DNA from: Pseudomonas nitroreducens
GTDB taxonomy: Bacteria; Pseudomonadota; Gammaproteobacteria; Pseudomonadales; Pseudomonadaceae
Reading direction: 5' to 3'
NCBI RefSeq assembly: GCF_024170165.1
Contig: NZ_JALJXP010000004.1
Coordinates: 310,001-374,000, forward strand
DNA length: 64,000 bases
The notes under the pieces were generated by a model. That model made no database searches. It was not told where the DNA came from and saw only the letters and a program-made list of their open reading frames with translations. The position numbers were made by a program, and so were the translations under genes. This document shows, one piece after another, positions 1 through 11,619 of this stretch. Every line of letters begins with the position of its first letter. Position 1 is the stretch's first letter.

Positions 1-184
1 CCAGTTCACCAGCCAGGCGTTGCGATTCGTTACCCAGGTGCGCACCCAGGTCGTTGACCAGACCATCAACGGTGCTGCGGGTCAGCCACAAGGCAATCAC
101 CAGCTGCACCAGCAGCGCGATTCCCAGGGCGATGAAAGCGGGGCGCAGCAGGCGGCTGCGCAACAGAGACAGGACGGCGGACAC
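1..184 (-). CDS. methyl-accepting chemotaxis protein, N-terminal fragment (cut by window edge)
   Basis: Only the first 61 codons are inside the window. A GTG start at 184-182 is preceded by a strong GGAGGAAG ribosome site (191-198). The peptide opens with a short basic stretch (LLRSRLLRP) and then one hydrophobic segment, about residues 13-33 (AFIALGIALLVQLVIALWLT), followed by a polar region that would be periplasmic. This topology fits the first membrane helix of a chemoreceptor or another membrane sensor. A chemoreceptor gene beside purA is, from memory, common in Pseudomonas, and that is the main reason for the name. The signalling domain is outside the window, so a sensor kinase or diguanylate cyclase cannot be excluded. 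Confidence 0.5.
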   Translation of the reverse strand, partial: MSAVLSLLRSRLLRPAFIALGIALLVQLVIALWLTRSTVDGLVNDLGAHLGNESQRLAGEL

Positions 185-286
185 GGCGGGCTTCCTCCGG
201 ACGTAACGGATGTCTGGCGCGAAAGACGCCAATCCGTTTCACCAGCAAAGCGCGTGCCGATGCGCCAATGGAGCTCTGGAAACGAC

Positions 287-310
287 AACGGGCCGCATGA
301 GCGGCCCGTT
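287..310 (-). terminator. rho-independent terminator of purA
   Basis: Perfect 10-bp inverted repeat (aacgggccgc / gcggcccgtt) with a 4-nt loop, 19 nt past the purA stop. Read on the minus strand it runs into a T-rich stretch (gttgtcgtttcc). Confidence 0.8.
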
Positions 311-328
311 GCAGTGTGCAGCTGAGGA

Positions 329-1690
<1,362 letters not shown>

Positions 1691-2869
1691 TCAGAGCGCA
1701 GCCACCTGCCAATTGCCATCGCGAACCAGCAACTGCTGGTCGCAGCCCGCTTCGGAAGCCGAAGCCGCATCCTGCCCGGGCAGCGCCTGTACCACGCGCA
1801 CACCCTGACGGCGCAACTGCTGCACCGCCTGCCACAAGCCAGCCCCATCGGCCGGCGCCCAGACTCCGGTGCGCGGCTCGTCGAGCTGGGCGCGGCCGAG
1901 AGTGACCAGGGTCTTTAGGTCGGTAGAGAAACCGGTGGCCGGACGCGCGCGACCGAAATCGGCGCCGATATCGTCGTAACGGCCGCCCTGGGCGATGGAC
2001 TCGCCAACCCCAGGCACGAACGCGGCAAACACCACGCCCGTGTGATAGTGATAGCCACGCAGCTCGCCGAGGTCGAAGTACAACGGCAGTTGCGGGAAGC
2101 GCGCGGCCAGCGAGTCGGCGATGGCGGTCAGGTCGGCCAGCGCCGCCTGGACGTTGGCCGGAGCACCGGCGAGCACTTCGCGCGCCTGCTCCAGCACCTC
2201 GCGACTGCCGCACAGCTCGGCGAGTGCACGGAGCATGCCGGCGAGCTCGCTCGGCAGACCTTCGGTCAGCGCTGCGACTTCGTCCACCGCCTTGCGCTGC
2301 AAGGCGTCGAACAGCAGCTGCTCGACTTCGCCGGACAGGCCGGCAGCCTGAGCCAGGCCACGGTAGATGCCGACATGACCAAGGTCCATGTGCACATCCG
2401 GCACCTGGGCCATTTCGAGCATGTCGAGCAACAGGCTGATGACTTCGACGTCGCCGGCCGAGCCTGTGTTGCCGTATAGCTCGGCGCCCAGCTGGATCGG
2501 GCTGCGCGAAGTGGCCAGCGCACGCGGGCGGGCATGCAGCACGCTGCCGGCGTAGCACAGGCGGTTCGGGCCTTCACGACGCAGGCTGTGGGCGTCCATG
2601 CGGGCGACTTGCGGCGTGATGTCCGCACGGAAGCCCATCAGACGGCCGGACGCCGGATCGGTGACCTTGAAGGTACGCAGGTCCAGATCCTGGCCGGCAC
2701 CGGTCAGCAGGGATTCCAGGTATTCGATATGCGGGGTGACGACGAACTCGTAACCCCAGCGCTGGAACAGGTCCAGCACCTGACGGCGGGCTGCTTCAAC
2801 GCGCGCCGCCTCCGGTGGCAGCACTTCTTCGATTCCATCTGGCAGCAGCCAGCGGTCTACCGTTGCCAT
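1691..2869 (-). CDS. hisZ: ATP phosphoribosyltransferase regulatory subunit
   Basis: HisZ is a catalytically dead histidyl-tRNA synthetase paralogue. It assembles with short-form HisG to form active ATP phosphoribosyltransferase, the first step of histidine biosynthesis. The 392-aa protein keeps the class II synthetase core ([19 protein letters not shown] near residue 40, [20 protein letters not shown] near 70) and lacks the C-terminal anticodon-binding domain of HisRS. The start at 2869 follows a GGAGAGAGG site. The upstream in-frame ATG (2902) would add 11 atypical residues. The gene lies 66 nt upstream of purA and both are probably transcribed together. hisG is not in this window, so the partner is encoded elsewhere. 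Confidence 0.95.
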   Translation of the reverse strand: MATVDRWLLPDGIEEVLPPEAARVEAARRQVLDLFQRWGYEFVVTPHIEYLESLLTGAGQDLDLRTFKVTDPASGRLMGFRADITPQVARMDAHSLRREGPNRLCYAGSVLHARPRALATSRSPIQLGAELYGNTGSAGDVEVISLLLDMLEMAQVPDVHMDLGHVGIYRGLAQAAGLSGEVEQLLFDALQRKAVDEVAALTEGLPSELAGMLRALAELCGSREVLEQAREVLAGAPANVQAALADLTAIADSLAARFPQLPLYFDLGELRGYHYHTGVVFAAFVPGVGESIAQGGRYDDIGADFGRARPATGFSTDLKTLVTLGRAQLDEPRTGVWAPADGAGLWQAVQQLRRQGVRVVQALPGQDAASASEAGCDQQLLVRDGNWQVAAL

Positions 2870-2903
2870 GTCGCCTCTCTCCTTTTTTAGGCCGGGCGGC
2901 ACT

Positions 2904-3089
2904 TCAATGAATGCAGTAAAGAAGGACGGTGCCGAGCAGCATGCTGCCCAGCCCGATGAGTCTCAGACTGCGGTCGCCCAAGCGCCCGAGCCCGCTCACG
3001 GCGTCGCGCCAACCACGCGGGTACAGGAATGGAAGGATGCCTTCCAGCACCAGCAACAGACAGAACGCCTTGCCGAATTCCTGCCACAT
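2904..3089 (-). CDS. DUF2065 (YjeT) family small membrane protein
   Basis: A 61-aa protein with two hydrophobic segments: about residues 7-22 ([16 protein letters not shown]) and 43-58 ([16 protein letters not shown]). They are joined by a basic loop ([19 protein letters not shown]). Size, topology and position between hflC and hisZ/purA match the YjeT/DUF2065 family, whose function is unknown. In E. coli yjeT sits between hflC and purA, so the linkage is old. The gene is separated from hflC by a terminator and a structured spacer, and from hisZ by 34 nt. It therefore probably heads the transcript that also carries hisZ and purA. No catalytic motif is visible. Confidence 0.85.
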   Translation of the reverse strand: MWQEFGKAFCLLLVLEGILPFLYPRGWRDAVSGLGRLGDRSLRLIGLGSMLLGTVLLYCIH

Positions 3090-3114
3090 GGCTCTCGTAC
3101 ATCATTCTCGCGGA

Positions 3115-3141
3115 CGCAAAAAAGCCGGGATTTCCCGGCTG
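3115..3141 (-). terminator. terminator downstream of hflC
   Basis: Stem agccggg / cccggct (3124-3141) followed on the minus strand by a run of six T (3118-3123). It ends the hfl transcript just before the DUF2065 gene. Confidence 0.8.
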
Positions 3142-3236
3142 ACCCATGATAACACGATTTCTCCGGCGGGCGCTGCCGCCCGCCGGAGACTTACGAGGGT
3201 TCGTTGATGTTTCGGCGTGAATCGCGTTGCCGCGGC

Positions 3237-3399
3237 AAATCACGCCAGGCTAGACGCGGGACGACGGCAATGGCCGGCCCTTGCCTAGTCCCGCAACGAC
3301 GCATGGCGTGATTTGACGCGCAACCCGAAGGGACGAACCCCGTGTTACGCGGCGCCTGAGCCACAACCTGGCATCAGGACATCTCGCAACACGGGGTTC
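3237..3399. repeat. nested inverted repeats in the hflC-DUF2065 spacer
   Basis: The 341-nt spacer between hflC and DUF2065 holds no convincing gene. It contains two adjacent hairpins. The first has outer arms 3237-3247 (aaatcacgcca) and 3304-3314 (tggcgtgattt), and inner arms 3256-3262 (gcgggac) and 3288-3294 (gtcccgc). The second has arms 3335-3346 (gaaccccgtgtt) and 3388-3399 (aacacggggttc), each 12 bp and perfect. The hflC terminator lies beyond this block, so it would be part of the hfl mRNA 3' end. Whether it is a processed RNA, an mRNA-end stabiliser or a repeat relic cannot be told from sequence. Confidence 0.6.
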
Positions 3400-3430
3400 G
3401 GCGCGGTCACGACGAAGCGTCGACGGACCC

Positions 3431-4300
3431 TCAGGGTTTAGCTTTTTCGAGGTAGCGGAAGAACTCGTTGCTCGGATCGAGCACCAGCACGTCCTTCTTG
3501 TCGGCAAAGCTTTCGCGGTAAGCCCTGAGGCTGCGGGTGAAGGCGTAGAACTCCGGATCGGCGGTGTAGGCCTTGGCGTAGATCGCCGCCGCCTTGGCAT
3601 CGCCGTCACCGCGGGTCTCTTCCGACTCGCGATAGGCCTCGGCCAGCAGGACACGGCGCTGACGATCGGCATCCGCACGGATACCTTCGGCCAGTTCGCG
3701 ACCCTTGGCGCGGTGCTCACGGGCTTCCCGCTCACGCTCGGTGCTCATGCGCTCGAACACGCTGCGGTTCACTTCCTTGGGCAGGTCGATAGCCTTGACG
3801 CGAACGTCGACCACCTCGATACCCAACTCCTTCTGCGCCATGCGGTTCAGCGAAGCGGTGATATCGCCCATCAGCGCATCACGCTCACCCGACACCACTT
3901 CGTGCAGGGTGCGCTTGCCGAACTGGTCACGCAGACCGGCTTCCAGACGACGGGACAGACGCTCGTCGGCAATCTGCTTCATACCCGAAGTCGCGGTGTA
4001 GAAGCGCTCGGCATCGGAGACGCGCCACTTGGCGTAGGCGTCGACCATCACCGCTTTCTTCTCCAGCGTCAGGAAGCGCTGGGTCGGCGAATCCAGGGTC
4101 AGCAGGCGGCCGTCGAACTTGCGCACCGTGTTGACGTACGGAATCTTGAAGTGCAGGCCGGGCTTCACGTCCGGCTCGACCACGCGACCGAAGCGCAGCA
4201 GTACGGCGCGTTCGGTCTGCTGCACCACGTAGACGCTGCTCCAGACGGCAACAGCAACCACCACACCCGCGATGAGGGCGATCAGGGACTTGTTACTCAT
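3431..4300 (-). CDS. hflC: HflC, membrane modulator of FtsH protease
   Basis: HflC pairs with HflK in a large inner-membrane SPFH/prohibitin complex that surrounds and modulates the FtsH protease. The 289-aa protein starts MSNKSLIALIAGVVVAVAV, a single N-terminal membrane anchor (about 5-25). An SPFH/band-7 domain follows, with the typical VVQQTERAVLLRFGRVV entry strand and a long charged helix (EREREAREHRAKGRELAEGIRADADRQRR). Its ATG overlaps the hflK stop by one base (TGATG), implying translational coupling. Length is normal for Pseudomonas and slightly below the E. coli protein. Confidence 0.96.
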   Translation of the reverse strand: MSNKSLIALIAGVVVAVAVWSSVYVVQQTERAVLLRFGRVVEPDVKPGLHFKIPYVNTVRKFDGRLLTLDSPTQRFLTLEKKAVMVDAYAKWRVSDAERFYTATSGMKQIADERLSRRLEAGLRDQFGKRTLHEVVSGERDALMGDITASLNRMAQKELGIEVVDVRVKAIDLPKEVNRSVFERMSTEREREAREHRAKGRELAEGIRADADRQRRVLLAEAYRESEETRGDGDAKAAAIYAKAYTADPEFYAFTRSLRAYRESFADKKDVLVLDPSNEFFRYLEKAKP

Positions 4301-5472
4301 CAGCGGCTCTCCCGGGTACGCGTGTCACGCTGCTGCAGGTCGTTGGCGACGCGCGAACCGATATCCGGCGTGCTGCTGCTCGCACTCGGCGTGCTGCTCG
4401 GGGTTGCCGAACCGCGGCCATCCATCATCTTGTCCAGCGGCAGGTAGATCAGGTTGTTCTGACCCTGCTGCCCGGTCACCAGCACCTTGCTGGTCTGGCT
4501 CAGGACGTCCTGCATGGTGTCCAGGTACAGACGCTGACGGGTCACGTCCGGCGCCTTGTGGTATTCGCCGGCCAGCTTGGTGAAGCGATCCGCCTCACCC
4601 TGGGCGCGGGAGACCACCTCATCGCGGTAGCCGTTGGCTTCCTCGATGATGCGCTGGGCCTGACCACGGGCTTCAGGCACCACGCCGTTGGCGTAGGCTT
4701 CGGCCTGGTTCTTCTCGCGCTGCTCGTCCTCGCGGGCACGGATCACGTCGTCGAACGCTTCCTGTACCTCACGCGGCGCGGCGGCGCTCTGAATGTTCAC
4801 CTGGGTCACCGTGATACCGGTCTTGTAGGTATCGAGGAACCGCTGCAGACGATCACGCACCTCGGTGGCCATCTGTTCGCGGCCCTCGGTGAGGATCTTG
4901 TCCATGGTGGTGGAGCCGGCCACGTGACGCAGGGCGCTTTCGGTGGCGTGCTGCAGGCTCACTTCCGGCTGGTCGACGTTGAGCACGAAGTCCTTCAGGT
5001 TGCTGACCTTGTACTGCACGGTCAGCGGAACCTCGACGATGTTCTCGTCCTCGGTGAGCATCTGACCCTGCTTGCTGTAGGCACGCTCGCGGGTGACGTT
5101 CTCCTGGAACTTCTTGTCGATCGGCGGGAAGTAGATATTCAGGCCGGGGCCTACGGTCTCGTGGTACTGACCGAAGCGCAGGATCACTGCCTGCTCCTGC
5201 TCGTCCACGACGTAGATGGCGTTGTACAGCCACAGCACGGCAAGGATCGCCAGGCCGATACCGAACAGACCGAGGCTACCGCCCCGACCACTGCCGCCAC
5301 CGCCCGACCCACTGCCGCGCTTGGGTTTGCCGAAAATTCCGTTCAGGCTGTCTTGCAGCTTGCGGAACGCTTCATCCAGATCAGGAGGACCCTGGCGACC
5401 GCCACCACGGCGTCCACCCCAGGGGTCCTGGTCGTTCTTGTTCGAGTTGTCACCCGGCTCATTCCAAGCCAT
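4300..5472 (-). CDS. hflK: HflK, membrane modulator of FtsH protease
   Basis: Partner of HflC in the FtsH-associated SPFH complex. The 390-aa protein starts MAWNEPGDNSNKNDQDPWGG, the hallmark cytoplasmic N-terminus. It is followed by a glycine/serine-rich linker, a membrane segment (about residues 72-92, GLFGIGLAILAVLWLYNAIYV), the band-7 domain (VDEQEQAVILRFGQY) and a coiled-coil helix (REDEQREKNQAEAYANGVVPEARGQ). The C-terminus is a low-complexity serine/threonine tail. The start at 5472 has a GGAG site. The longer in-frame start would add only MESA. The gene lies 95 nt downstream of hflX and overlaps hflC. Confidence 0.96.
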   Translation of the reverse strand: MAWNEPGDNSNKNDQDPWGGRRGGGRQGPPDLDEAFRKLQDSLNGIFGKPKRGSGSGGGGSGRGGSLGLFGIGLAILAVLWLYNAIYVVDEQEQAVILRFGQYHETVGPGLNIYFPPIDKKFQENVTRERAYSKQGQMLTEDENIVEVPLTVQYKVSNLKDFVLNVDQPEVSLQHATESALRHVAGSTTMDKILTEGREQMATEVRDRLQRFLDTYKTGITVTQVNIQSAAAPREVQEAFDDVIRAREDEQREKNQAEAYANGVVPEARGQAQRIIEEANGYRDEVVSRAQGEADRFTKLAGEYHKAPDVTRQRLYLDTMQDVLSQTSKVLVTGQQGQNNLIYLPLDKMMDGRGSATPSSTPSASSSTPDIGSRVANDLQQRDTRTRESR

Positions 5473-5567
5473 AGCGCTCTCCATCTGATAACGCGAAAAC
5501 GCGCCTACGGCGCGCCCACCTATGCTACCGAATGCCCCTTACCCTGCCAAAAACAGTGTGCCGGGCT

Positions 5568-6869
5568 TTATTGCAAAGTGTGTTGCGCAATGAACTCCGC
5601 CGGCTGCCAGCCTTCGCGGCTCACCATGCGGTTCAACTCGACACGCGGCAGGCGGACCTGCAAAACGGCGCGTCCCTGTTCGTCGTGATCCTCCGACTGT
5701 ACCGCACCCAGCTCGAAGAACTGAGCACGAAGTCGCCCAAGGCGCTGTGGCAGGCAGAGTGTTCCAACGAACATGTCCTCCCCCAGCAACTCGGAAATCG
5801 CCTGCTCCAGCAACTCCAGGCCGCGCGACTCGCGGGCCGACAGCCAGACGCGGACCGGCTTGCCCAGCTCGTCGCGCTGGATCATCGGCTGCAAGTCCGG
5901 CAGCAGGTCGATCTTGTTGTACACCTCGAGCATCGGCAACTCGTTCGCGCCGATCTCCTTCAGCACCGCCAGCACCTGCTCGATCTGCGCATCGCGATCC
6001 GGCTCGTGGGAGTCGATCACATGCAGCAGCAGATCGGAGTTGCTGGATTCTTCCAAGGTAGCCCGAAACGCCTCCACCAGCTTGTGCGGCAGGTGACGAA
6101 TGAAGCCCACGGTGTCAGCCAGCACGATCGGCCCGACGTCATCCAGCTCCAGGCGGCGCAGGGTCGGGTCGAGGGTGGCGAACAGCTGGTCGGCCGCATA
6201 GACCTCGGAGGTAGTCAGCGCATTGAACAGCGTGGACTTGCCGGCGTTGGTGTAGCCCACCAGGGAAACCGCCGGAATCTCCGCACGGCGACGGCCGCGA
6301 CGAGCCTGCTCGCGCTGGCTGCGCACCTTTTCCAGGCGGGACTTGATCTGGCGGATGCGCCCACGCAGCAGACGACGGTCGGTTTCCAGCTGGGTTTCAC
6401 CCGGGCCACGCAGGCCGATACCGCCTTTCTGGCGTTCAAGGTGAGTCCAGCCGCGCACCAGACGCGTGCTCATGTGTTCCAGCTGGGCGAGCTCTACCTG
6501 CAGCTTGCCCTCATGGGTACGGGCACGCTGGGCGAAGATGTCGAGGATCAGACCCGTACGATCGAGCACGCGGCATTCGAGCGCTCGCTCGAGGTTGCGC
6601 TCCTGGCTCGGCGTGAGGGTGTGATTGAAGATGATCAGCTCGACCTTCTCGGCGTGGACGAGGTCGTGCAACTCTTCGACCTTGCCGCTGCCGATCAGGT
6701 ACTTGGCTGAGGGCTGATGGCGCGAAATGCTGACGAAAGCAACCGCTTCCGCGCCTGCCGAACGGGCCAGCTCCTGGAATTCCTGCGGGTCTTCGCGCGC
6801 CTCGGGGTCCTGACCTTCCAGATGGACCAGAATGGCCCGTTCCCCACCACCCGGGCGCTCAAAGAACAA
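5568..6869 (-). CDS. hflX: GTPase HflX (ribosome-splitting/ribosome-associated)
   Basis: HflX is a translation-factor-class GTPase that binds the 50S subunit and splits stalled 70S ribosomes under stress. The 433-aa protein has the N-terminal HflX domain (ending near RLVRGWTHLERQKGGIGLRGPGE, residues 137-158), a helical linker, and the G domain with P-loop GYTNAGKS (205-212), DTVGF and NKID. Translation begins at a TTG codon (6869-6867) giving MFFERPGGGERA. A GGGAG site lies 8 nt upstream and no in-frame ATG would preserve the conserved N-terminus. It starts 12 nt after the hfq stop, so the two are probably co-transcribed, as in other gammaproteobacteria. Confidence 0.96.
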   Translation of the reverse strand: MFFERPGGGERAILVHLEGQDPEAREDPQEFQELARSAGAEAVAFVSISRHQPSAKYLIGSGKVEELHDLVHAEKVELIIFNHTLTPSQERNLERALECRVLDRTGLILDIFAQRARTHEGKLQVELAQLEHMSTRLVRGWTHLERQKGGIGLRGPGETQLETDRRLLRGRIRQIKSRLEKVRSQREQARRGRRRAEIPAVSLVGYTNAGKSTLFNALTTSEVYAADQLFATLDPTLRRLELDDVGPIVLADTVGFIRHLPHKLVEAFRATLEESSNSDLLLHVIDSHEPDRDAQIEQVLAVLKEIGANELPMLEVYNKIDLLPDLQPMIQRDELGKPVRVWLSARESRGLELLEQAISELLGEDMFVGTLCLPQRLGRLRAQFFELGAVQSEDHDEQGRAVLQVRLPRVELNRMVSREGWQPAEFIAQHTLQ

Positions 6870-6881
6870 GGCGGACTCCCG

Positions 6882-7163
<282 letters not shown>

Positions 7164-7236
7164 TTAGTAGTAGTCGAATTTGGCTTAACGCCGTCCTGAA
7201 CCCCAAGGATAGACGGCCGGAATTAAGGTCTCGAGC

Positions 7237-8199
7237 CTATATGGAGACCGCCTCAAAGTATTTCAAGGCACGCGGCAAATTGTCGCTTGCCTGACTGTCC
7301 AACCAGTGTAGATCGCTCCAGCTGCGGAGCCAGGTGAACTGGCGCTTGGCCAGCTGCCGCGTGGCGATGACGCCGCGCTCCACCATCTCAGCGTAGGACA
7401 GTTTGCCATCGAGGTAATCCCATACCTGTCGGTAACCCACCGCTCTTATGGACGGCAGCCCCACGTGCAAGTCACTCCTTGCGCGAAGGCGTTCGACCTC
7501 GGCGATGAAGCCCTGTTCCAGCATCTGGTCAAAACGTTGCGCGATACGCTCGTGCAACACCTGGCGCTGCAGAGGCGCGATAGCCAGATGAGCCACAGTA
7601 TACGGTAATTGTCCACCGCCTTGCGCGCCGAGACCCGCATTTTCACTCGCCTGGCGAAGGCGGTGTGCAGTCATCGACATACCGCTTACGCGGTATACCT
7701 CCAGGGCCCGGACCAGTCGCTGAGGATCATTGGGGTGGATCCGCGCAGCCGACTCCGGATCGACGCGGGCCAGCTCTTCATGCAGGGCGCCCCAGCCTTC
7801 GGCGGCAGCCCAGGCTTCCAGTTCAGCACGCACGACGGGGTCGGCGCCGGGCATGTCGGCCAGGCCTTCCAGCAACGCCTTGAAATACAACATGGTACCG
7901 CCGACCAGCAGCGGAATCTTTCCGGCCGCTGTGATCTCCGCCATGGCTGCCAGGGCGTCGGCGCGGAATTCCGCCGCCGAATAAGCTTCGCTGGGGTCGC
8001 GGATGTCGATCAGGCGATGCGGGAATTCCTCCAGCACCTCGCGAGGCGGCTTGGCGGTGCCAATGTCCATGCCACGGTAGATCAGCGCCGAATCCACGCT
8101 GATCAGTTCCACCGGCAGCAGGCGCGCCAGCTCCAGCGCCAGGTCGGTCTTGCCGGCGGCGGTGGGGCCCATGAGGAATATCGCGGGAGGCAGGGACAT
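7237..8199 (-). CDS. miaA: tRNA dimethylallyltransferase
   Basis: Transfers a dimethylallyl group to N6 of A37 in tRNAs reading codons that begin with U, improving reading-frame maintenance. The 320-aa protein has the P-loop GPTAAGKT at residues 11-18, the [16 protein letters not shown] motif, the insertion domain carrying [15 protein letters not shown], and [14 protein letters not shown] near the C-terminus. Length matches the family. It lies 78 nt downstream of mutL and 106 nt upstream of hfq in the conserved order mutL-miaA-hfq. In E. coli promoters for hfq lie inside and upstream of miaA. The spacer here (7131-7236) could hold one, but no clear box was recognised. Confidence 0.97.
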   Translation of the reverse strand: MSLPPAIFLMGPTAAGKTDLALELARLLPVELISVDSALIYRGMDIGTAKPPREVLEEFPHRLIDIRDPSEAYSAAEFRADALAAMAEITAAGKIPLLVGGTMLYFKALLEGLADMPGADPVVRAELEAWAAAEGWGALHEELARVDPESAARIHPNDPQRLVRALEVYRVSGMSMTAHRLRQASENAGLGAQGGGQLPYTVAHLAIAPLQRQVLHERIAQRFDQMLEQGFIAEVERLRARSDLHVGLPSIRAVGYRQVWDYLDGKLSYAEMVERGVIATRQLAKRQFTWLRSWSDLHWLDSQASDNLPRALKYFEAVSI

Positions 8200-8277
8200 C
8201 GGGAGCTCGTTACTGCGGACTGCTGAATCGATTGGCGTGCAGTTTACTGCACTTTCCTGAACGCAAGCTTACGAAAA

Positions 8278-10185
8278 TCAACGCCCGCGCAGGAACAGCT
8301 TGTCCAGTTCGTCGAGCCCCAGCTGGGTCCAGGTCGGACGACCATGGTTGCACTGACCGCTGCGCTCGGTCACTTCCATGTCGCGCAGCAGGCCGTTCAT
8401 CTCCGGCAGGGTCAGGCGGCGGTTGGCGCGCACGGCGCCATGGCAGGCCATGGTGCCGAGCAGCTCGTTGAGGTGCGCCTGAATACGGTCGCTGGTGCCG
8501 TATTCCAGCAGGTCGGCGAGCACGTCGCGCACCAGCTGGGTGGCCTCCGCTTGCTTGAGCAGCGCGGGAATCTGACGGATCGCCAGGCTTTCCGGGCCGA
8601 GCCGCTGCAGTTCGAAGCCCAGTTTCGAGAACCAGCTGCCGTGCTCCTCGGCGCAGTCCGCCTCGCGCTCGCTGACGGCGATGGACTCGGGCACCAGCAG
8701 CGGCTGGCCACGCAGGCCTTCGCTGGCCATCGCGGTTTTCAGACGTTCGTACATGATCCGTTCGTGGGCGGCGTGCATATCCACCAGCACCAGACCGTGG
8801 GCGTTCTCCGAGAGGATGTAGATGCCCTTGAGCTGCGCCAGGGCATAGCCCAGCGGCGGCACGTCCTGGCTGCTTTCCGGCAGCGCCTGCGGCGCCTGGT
8901 CGGGCAGCGGGGCGAAGTAGGCCTTGTAGGCGCCCTGGGCCTCCTGGACCGGCGGCATTTCCGGACGGTTCGGCTGGTAGCTGTAGCCACCACCACCGCC
9001 ACCGGAGCTGCCGGAAGCCGGGCTCGGCTGCCAGGCGCGGGCGGCGGCCGGGGCCTCCAGCACGGTCTCGGACAGGCGCATTTCACCCTGCGGGCCGAAC
9101 TCGCCGGCTTCCGCGCCGGTAGGACGCGGCACGGTCAGGGTGGTCGCTCCCGGCGGCGCCAGCTGGTCGTCCGGGCGCACTTCCGCCAGCGCCCGGTGCA
9201 GGGTGCCATAGAGGAAGTCGTGGACCATGCGGCTGTCGCGGAAGCGCACCTCATGCTTGGTCGGGTGGACGTTGACGTCCACCACCGACGGATCGACCTC
9301 GAAGAACAGCACGAAGGTCGGATGCCGGCCGTTGTACAGCACGTCGCGATAAGCCTGGCGCACCGCGTGGGCGACCAGCTTGTCGCGCACCATGCGGCCG
9401 TTCACGTAGAAGTACTGCAGGTCCGGCTGGCTGCGCGAGAAGGTCGGCAGGCCGACCCAGCCCCACAGGTGCAGGCCGTTGCGCTCCACTTCGATGGGCA
9501 TGGCCTGCTCGAGGAAGCCGGAGCTGCACACGGCGCCCACGCGGCGGGCGCGCGAAGCTTCGTCCTTGGCTTCATGCAGCGAGAGGATGGTCTTGCCGTT
9601 GTGGCGCAGGTGGAAAGCCACGTCGAAGCGCGCCAGCGCCAGACGCTTGATGACTTCCTGCAGATGATCGAATTCGGTCTTCTCGGCACGCAGGAACTTG
9701 CGCCGCGCCGGGGTGTTGAAGAACAGGTCGCGCACTTCGATGCTGGTGCCCACCGGATGGGCCGCCGGCTTCACGGTGGACTCCATGTCACGGCCCTCGA
9801 CCTCCACCTGCCAGGCCTGCTCGGCGTCGGCGGTGCGGGAAGTCAGGGTCAGACGCGAGACGGAGCTGATCGACGCCAGCGCTTCGCCCCGGAACCCGAG
9901 GCTCATCACCCGTTCCAGGTCTTCCAGTTCGCGGATCTTGCTGGTGGCATGGCGCGCCAGGGCCAGCGGCAGGTCGTCCGCCGGGATGCCACTGCCATCG
10001 TCACGCACGCGCAGCAGCTTGACGCCGCCCTGCTCGACTTCGATGTCGATGCGTTTGGCACCGGCGTCCAGGCAGTTTTCCAGCAGTTCCTTGATGACCG
10101 ACGCGGGGCGCTCGACCACTTCGCCGGCAGCGATCTGGTTCGCCAGCCGCGGGGTGAGCAGCTGGATACGGCGAGCGTCAGTCAT
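8278..10185 (-). CDS. mutL: DNA mismatch repair protein MutL
   Basis: MutL couples mismatch recognition by MutS to strand incision. The 635-aa protein has the GHKL ATPase N-terminus ([29 protein letters not shown]), a proline/glycine-rich linker (about 350-430) and the C-terminal dimerisation domain. Pseudomonas lacks MutH, and its MutL carries endonuclease motifs. Here [12 protein letters not shown] lies at residues 469-480, where the consensus has DQHA (Q replaced by M), and CNHGRP lies at 612-617. The start ATG overlaps the amiB stop by 4 nt (ATGA), showing coupling. The gene is intact, so there is no sign of a mutL-defective hypermutator. Confidence 0.97.
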   Translation of the reverse strand: MTDARRIQLLTPRLANQIAAGEVVERPASVIKELLENCLDAGAKRIDIEVEQGGVKLLRVRDDGSGIPADDLPLALARHATSKIRELEDLERVMSLGFRGEALASISSVSRLTLTSRTADAEQAWQVEVEGRDMESTVKPAAHPVGTSIEVRDLFFNTPARRKFLRAEKTEFDHLQEVIKRLALARFDVAFHLRHNGKTILSLHEAKDEASRARRVGAVCSSGFLEQAMPIEVERNGLHLWGWVGLPTFSRSQPDLQYFYVNGRMVRDKLVAHAVRQAYRDVLYNGRHPTFVLFFEVDPSVVDVNVHPTKHEVRFRDSRMVHDFLYGTLHRALAEVRPDDQLAPPGATTLTVPRPTGAEAGEFGPQGEMRLSETVLEAPAAARAWQPSPASGSSGGGGGGYSYQPNRPEMPPVQEAQGAYKAYFAPLPDQAPQALPESSQDVPPLGYALAQLKGIYILSENAHGLVLVDMHAAHERIMYERLKTAMASEGLRGQPLLVPESIAVSEREADCAEEHGSWFSKLGFELQRLGPESLAIRQIPALLKQAEATQLVRDVLADLLEYGTSDRIQAHLNELLGTMACHGAVRANRRLTLPEMNGLLRDMEVTERSGQCNHGRPTWTQLGLDELDKLFLRGR

Positions 10186-11612
10186 TGCTGCGACGCCAGG
10201 GAGGTGCCCGGAATCTTCAGCACCTGGCCGATCTTCAGCTCATCGCTCTTGAGCGAGTTGGCGCTGCGGATCGAGGCCGTGCTGACGTCAAAGCGGCTGG
10301 CAACCATCGCCAGACTGTCACCACTGCGCACCACGTATTCACGCGGGCCGGAAGCCAGCTGGCCGCCGTCACGCAGCGAGGCGATGTAGGTGCCCGGCGG
10401 CGGGGTCTGCACGAAATACTGGCGCACGCCGGCGGCGATGGAACGCGCCAGCGCCTGCTGGTGCGAACCGCTGGCCAGCTTGGCGGATTCGTTCGGGTTG
10501 GAGATGAAGCCGGTTTCCACCAGGATCGACGGAATATCCGGGGACTTCAGCACCATGAAGCCGGCCTGCTCGACGCGGCGCTTGTGCAGCGGGGTGACGC
10601 GGCCGACGCTGGTCAGCACCTTGTGGCCGACGTCCAGGCTGGAGGACATGGTGGCGGTCATCGACAGGTCGAGCAGCACGCCGGCAAGCATCTTGTCCTT
10701 GTCGTCGAGGTTCACGCCGCCGTCGCCGCCGATGAGGTCGGAACGGTTTTCCGTGTCCGCCAGCCAGCGCGCGGTCTCGGAGGTGGCGCCACGGTCGGAC
10801 AGGGCGAACACCGAGGCACCGAAGGCACTGCGGCTGGGCGCAGCGTCGGCGTGGATCGAGACGAACAAATCCGCGCCCTTCTTGCGGGCGATCACGGTGC
10901 GGTTGCGCAGCGGGATGAAGTAGTCGCCGGTGCGCGTCAGTTCGGCGCGGAAGCCCTTCATCTGGTTGATCTGCCGCTGCAGTTCGCGGGCGATCGACAG
11001 GGTGATGTTCTTCTCATGCAGGCCGTTCGGGCCGAGGGCGCCGGGGTCTTCGCCGCCGTGGCCGGCGTCGATGGCGATCACCACGTCGCGCTTGCCGCCG
11101 CTGCTGGGCGCGGGAATCTTCGCCACCGACTGCGCAGGGCTGACCGGCGTGGCGGGCACGCTGGGCGTCGGGGTCGCGGGGACATCCGGGGCTATATCGG
11201 CGCCCTGGTCATACAGGTCGACGACCAGGCGATTGCCGTACTGCTGGTTCGGCGGCAGCACGAAGCTCTTGGGCGTGACCGCATTCTTCAGGTCCAGCAC
11301 CAGGCGCAGGTCGGTGGGCGAACGCTGGGCAGAGCGCATCGCGGTAATCGGCGTGTTGTTCAGCTTGAGCTTGTCGAGGGCGGCGGACATCTGCGCGCCG
11401 TTGATGTCGACGACGATGCGGTTGGGCGCACTCAGGGTGAACAGACTGTGCTGCACGGGACCGGACAGATCGAACACCAGGCGTGTGTTGTCCGGCGCGC
11501 GCCAGATGCGCACGCTCTTGATTTGCGTGGCAGCAGAAACCTCGCCGGCAAAGAATGCCAGCAGAACGGACACCCCGATAAACAACGCCCGAAGGCGCAA
11601 CCCCCAACCCAT
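10182..11612 (-). CDS. amiB: N-acetylmuramoyl-L-alanine amidase AmiB
   Basis: Periplasmic zinc amidase that cuts septal peptidoglycan for daughter-cell separation. The start chosen gives 476 aa: signal peptide [27 protein letters not shown], an AMIN domain (about 30-130, targeting to the envelope), an Amidase_3 domain with zinc ligands in [17 protein letters not shown] and VETGFISN, and a C-terminal LysM module ([18 protein letters not shown]). An in-frame upstream ATG would add 33 residues overlapping tsaE and spoil the signal peptide, so 11612 is preferred. The ribosome site is weak (gggag about 13 nt upstream). The start lies 7 nt after the tsaE stop. Confidence 0.94.
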   Translation of the reverse strand: MGWGLRLRALFIGVSVLLAFFAGEVSAATQIKSVRIWRAPDNTRLVFDLSGPVQHSLFTLSAPNRIVVDINGAQMSAALDKLKLNNTPITAMRSAQRSPTDLRLVLDLKNAVTPKSFVLPPNQQYGNRLVVDLYDQGADIAPDVPATPTPSVPATPVSPAQSVAKIPAPSSGGKRDVVIAIDAGHGGEDPGALGPNGLHEKNITLSIARELQRQINQMKGFRAELTRTGDYFIPLRNRTVIARKKGADLFVSIHADAAPSRSAFGASVFALSDRGATSETARWLADTENRSDLIGGDGGVNLDDKDKMLAGVLLDLSMTATMSSSLDVGHKVLTSVGRVTPLHKRRVEQAGFMVLKSPDIPSILVETGFISNPNESAKLASGSHQQALARSIAAGVRQYFVQTPPPGTYIASLRDGGQLASGPREYVVRSGDSLAMVASRFDVSTASIRSANSLKSDELKIGQVLKIPGTSLASQQ

Positions 11613-11619
11613 CTTTTTT

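Noticed and set aside
2887..3243. 118-codon frame overlapping DUF2065
   Set aside because: It overlaps the DUF2065 gene, the terminator and part of the structured spacer; the 61-aa frame has the family topology.
7220..7245. Possible terminator ggtctc / gagacc near the miaA stop
   Set aside because: Only 6 bp with a 10-nt spacer and overlapping the miaA coding end; no T-run in the right place.
8344..10389. 681-codon frame on the plus strand opposite mutL
   Set aside because: Antisense of mutL, His/Gln/Val-rich without domain signature; no ribosome site.
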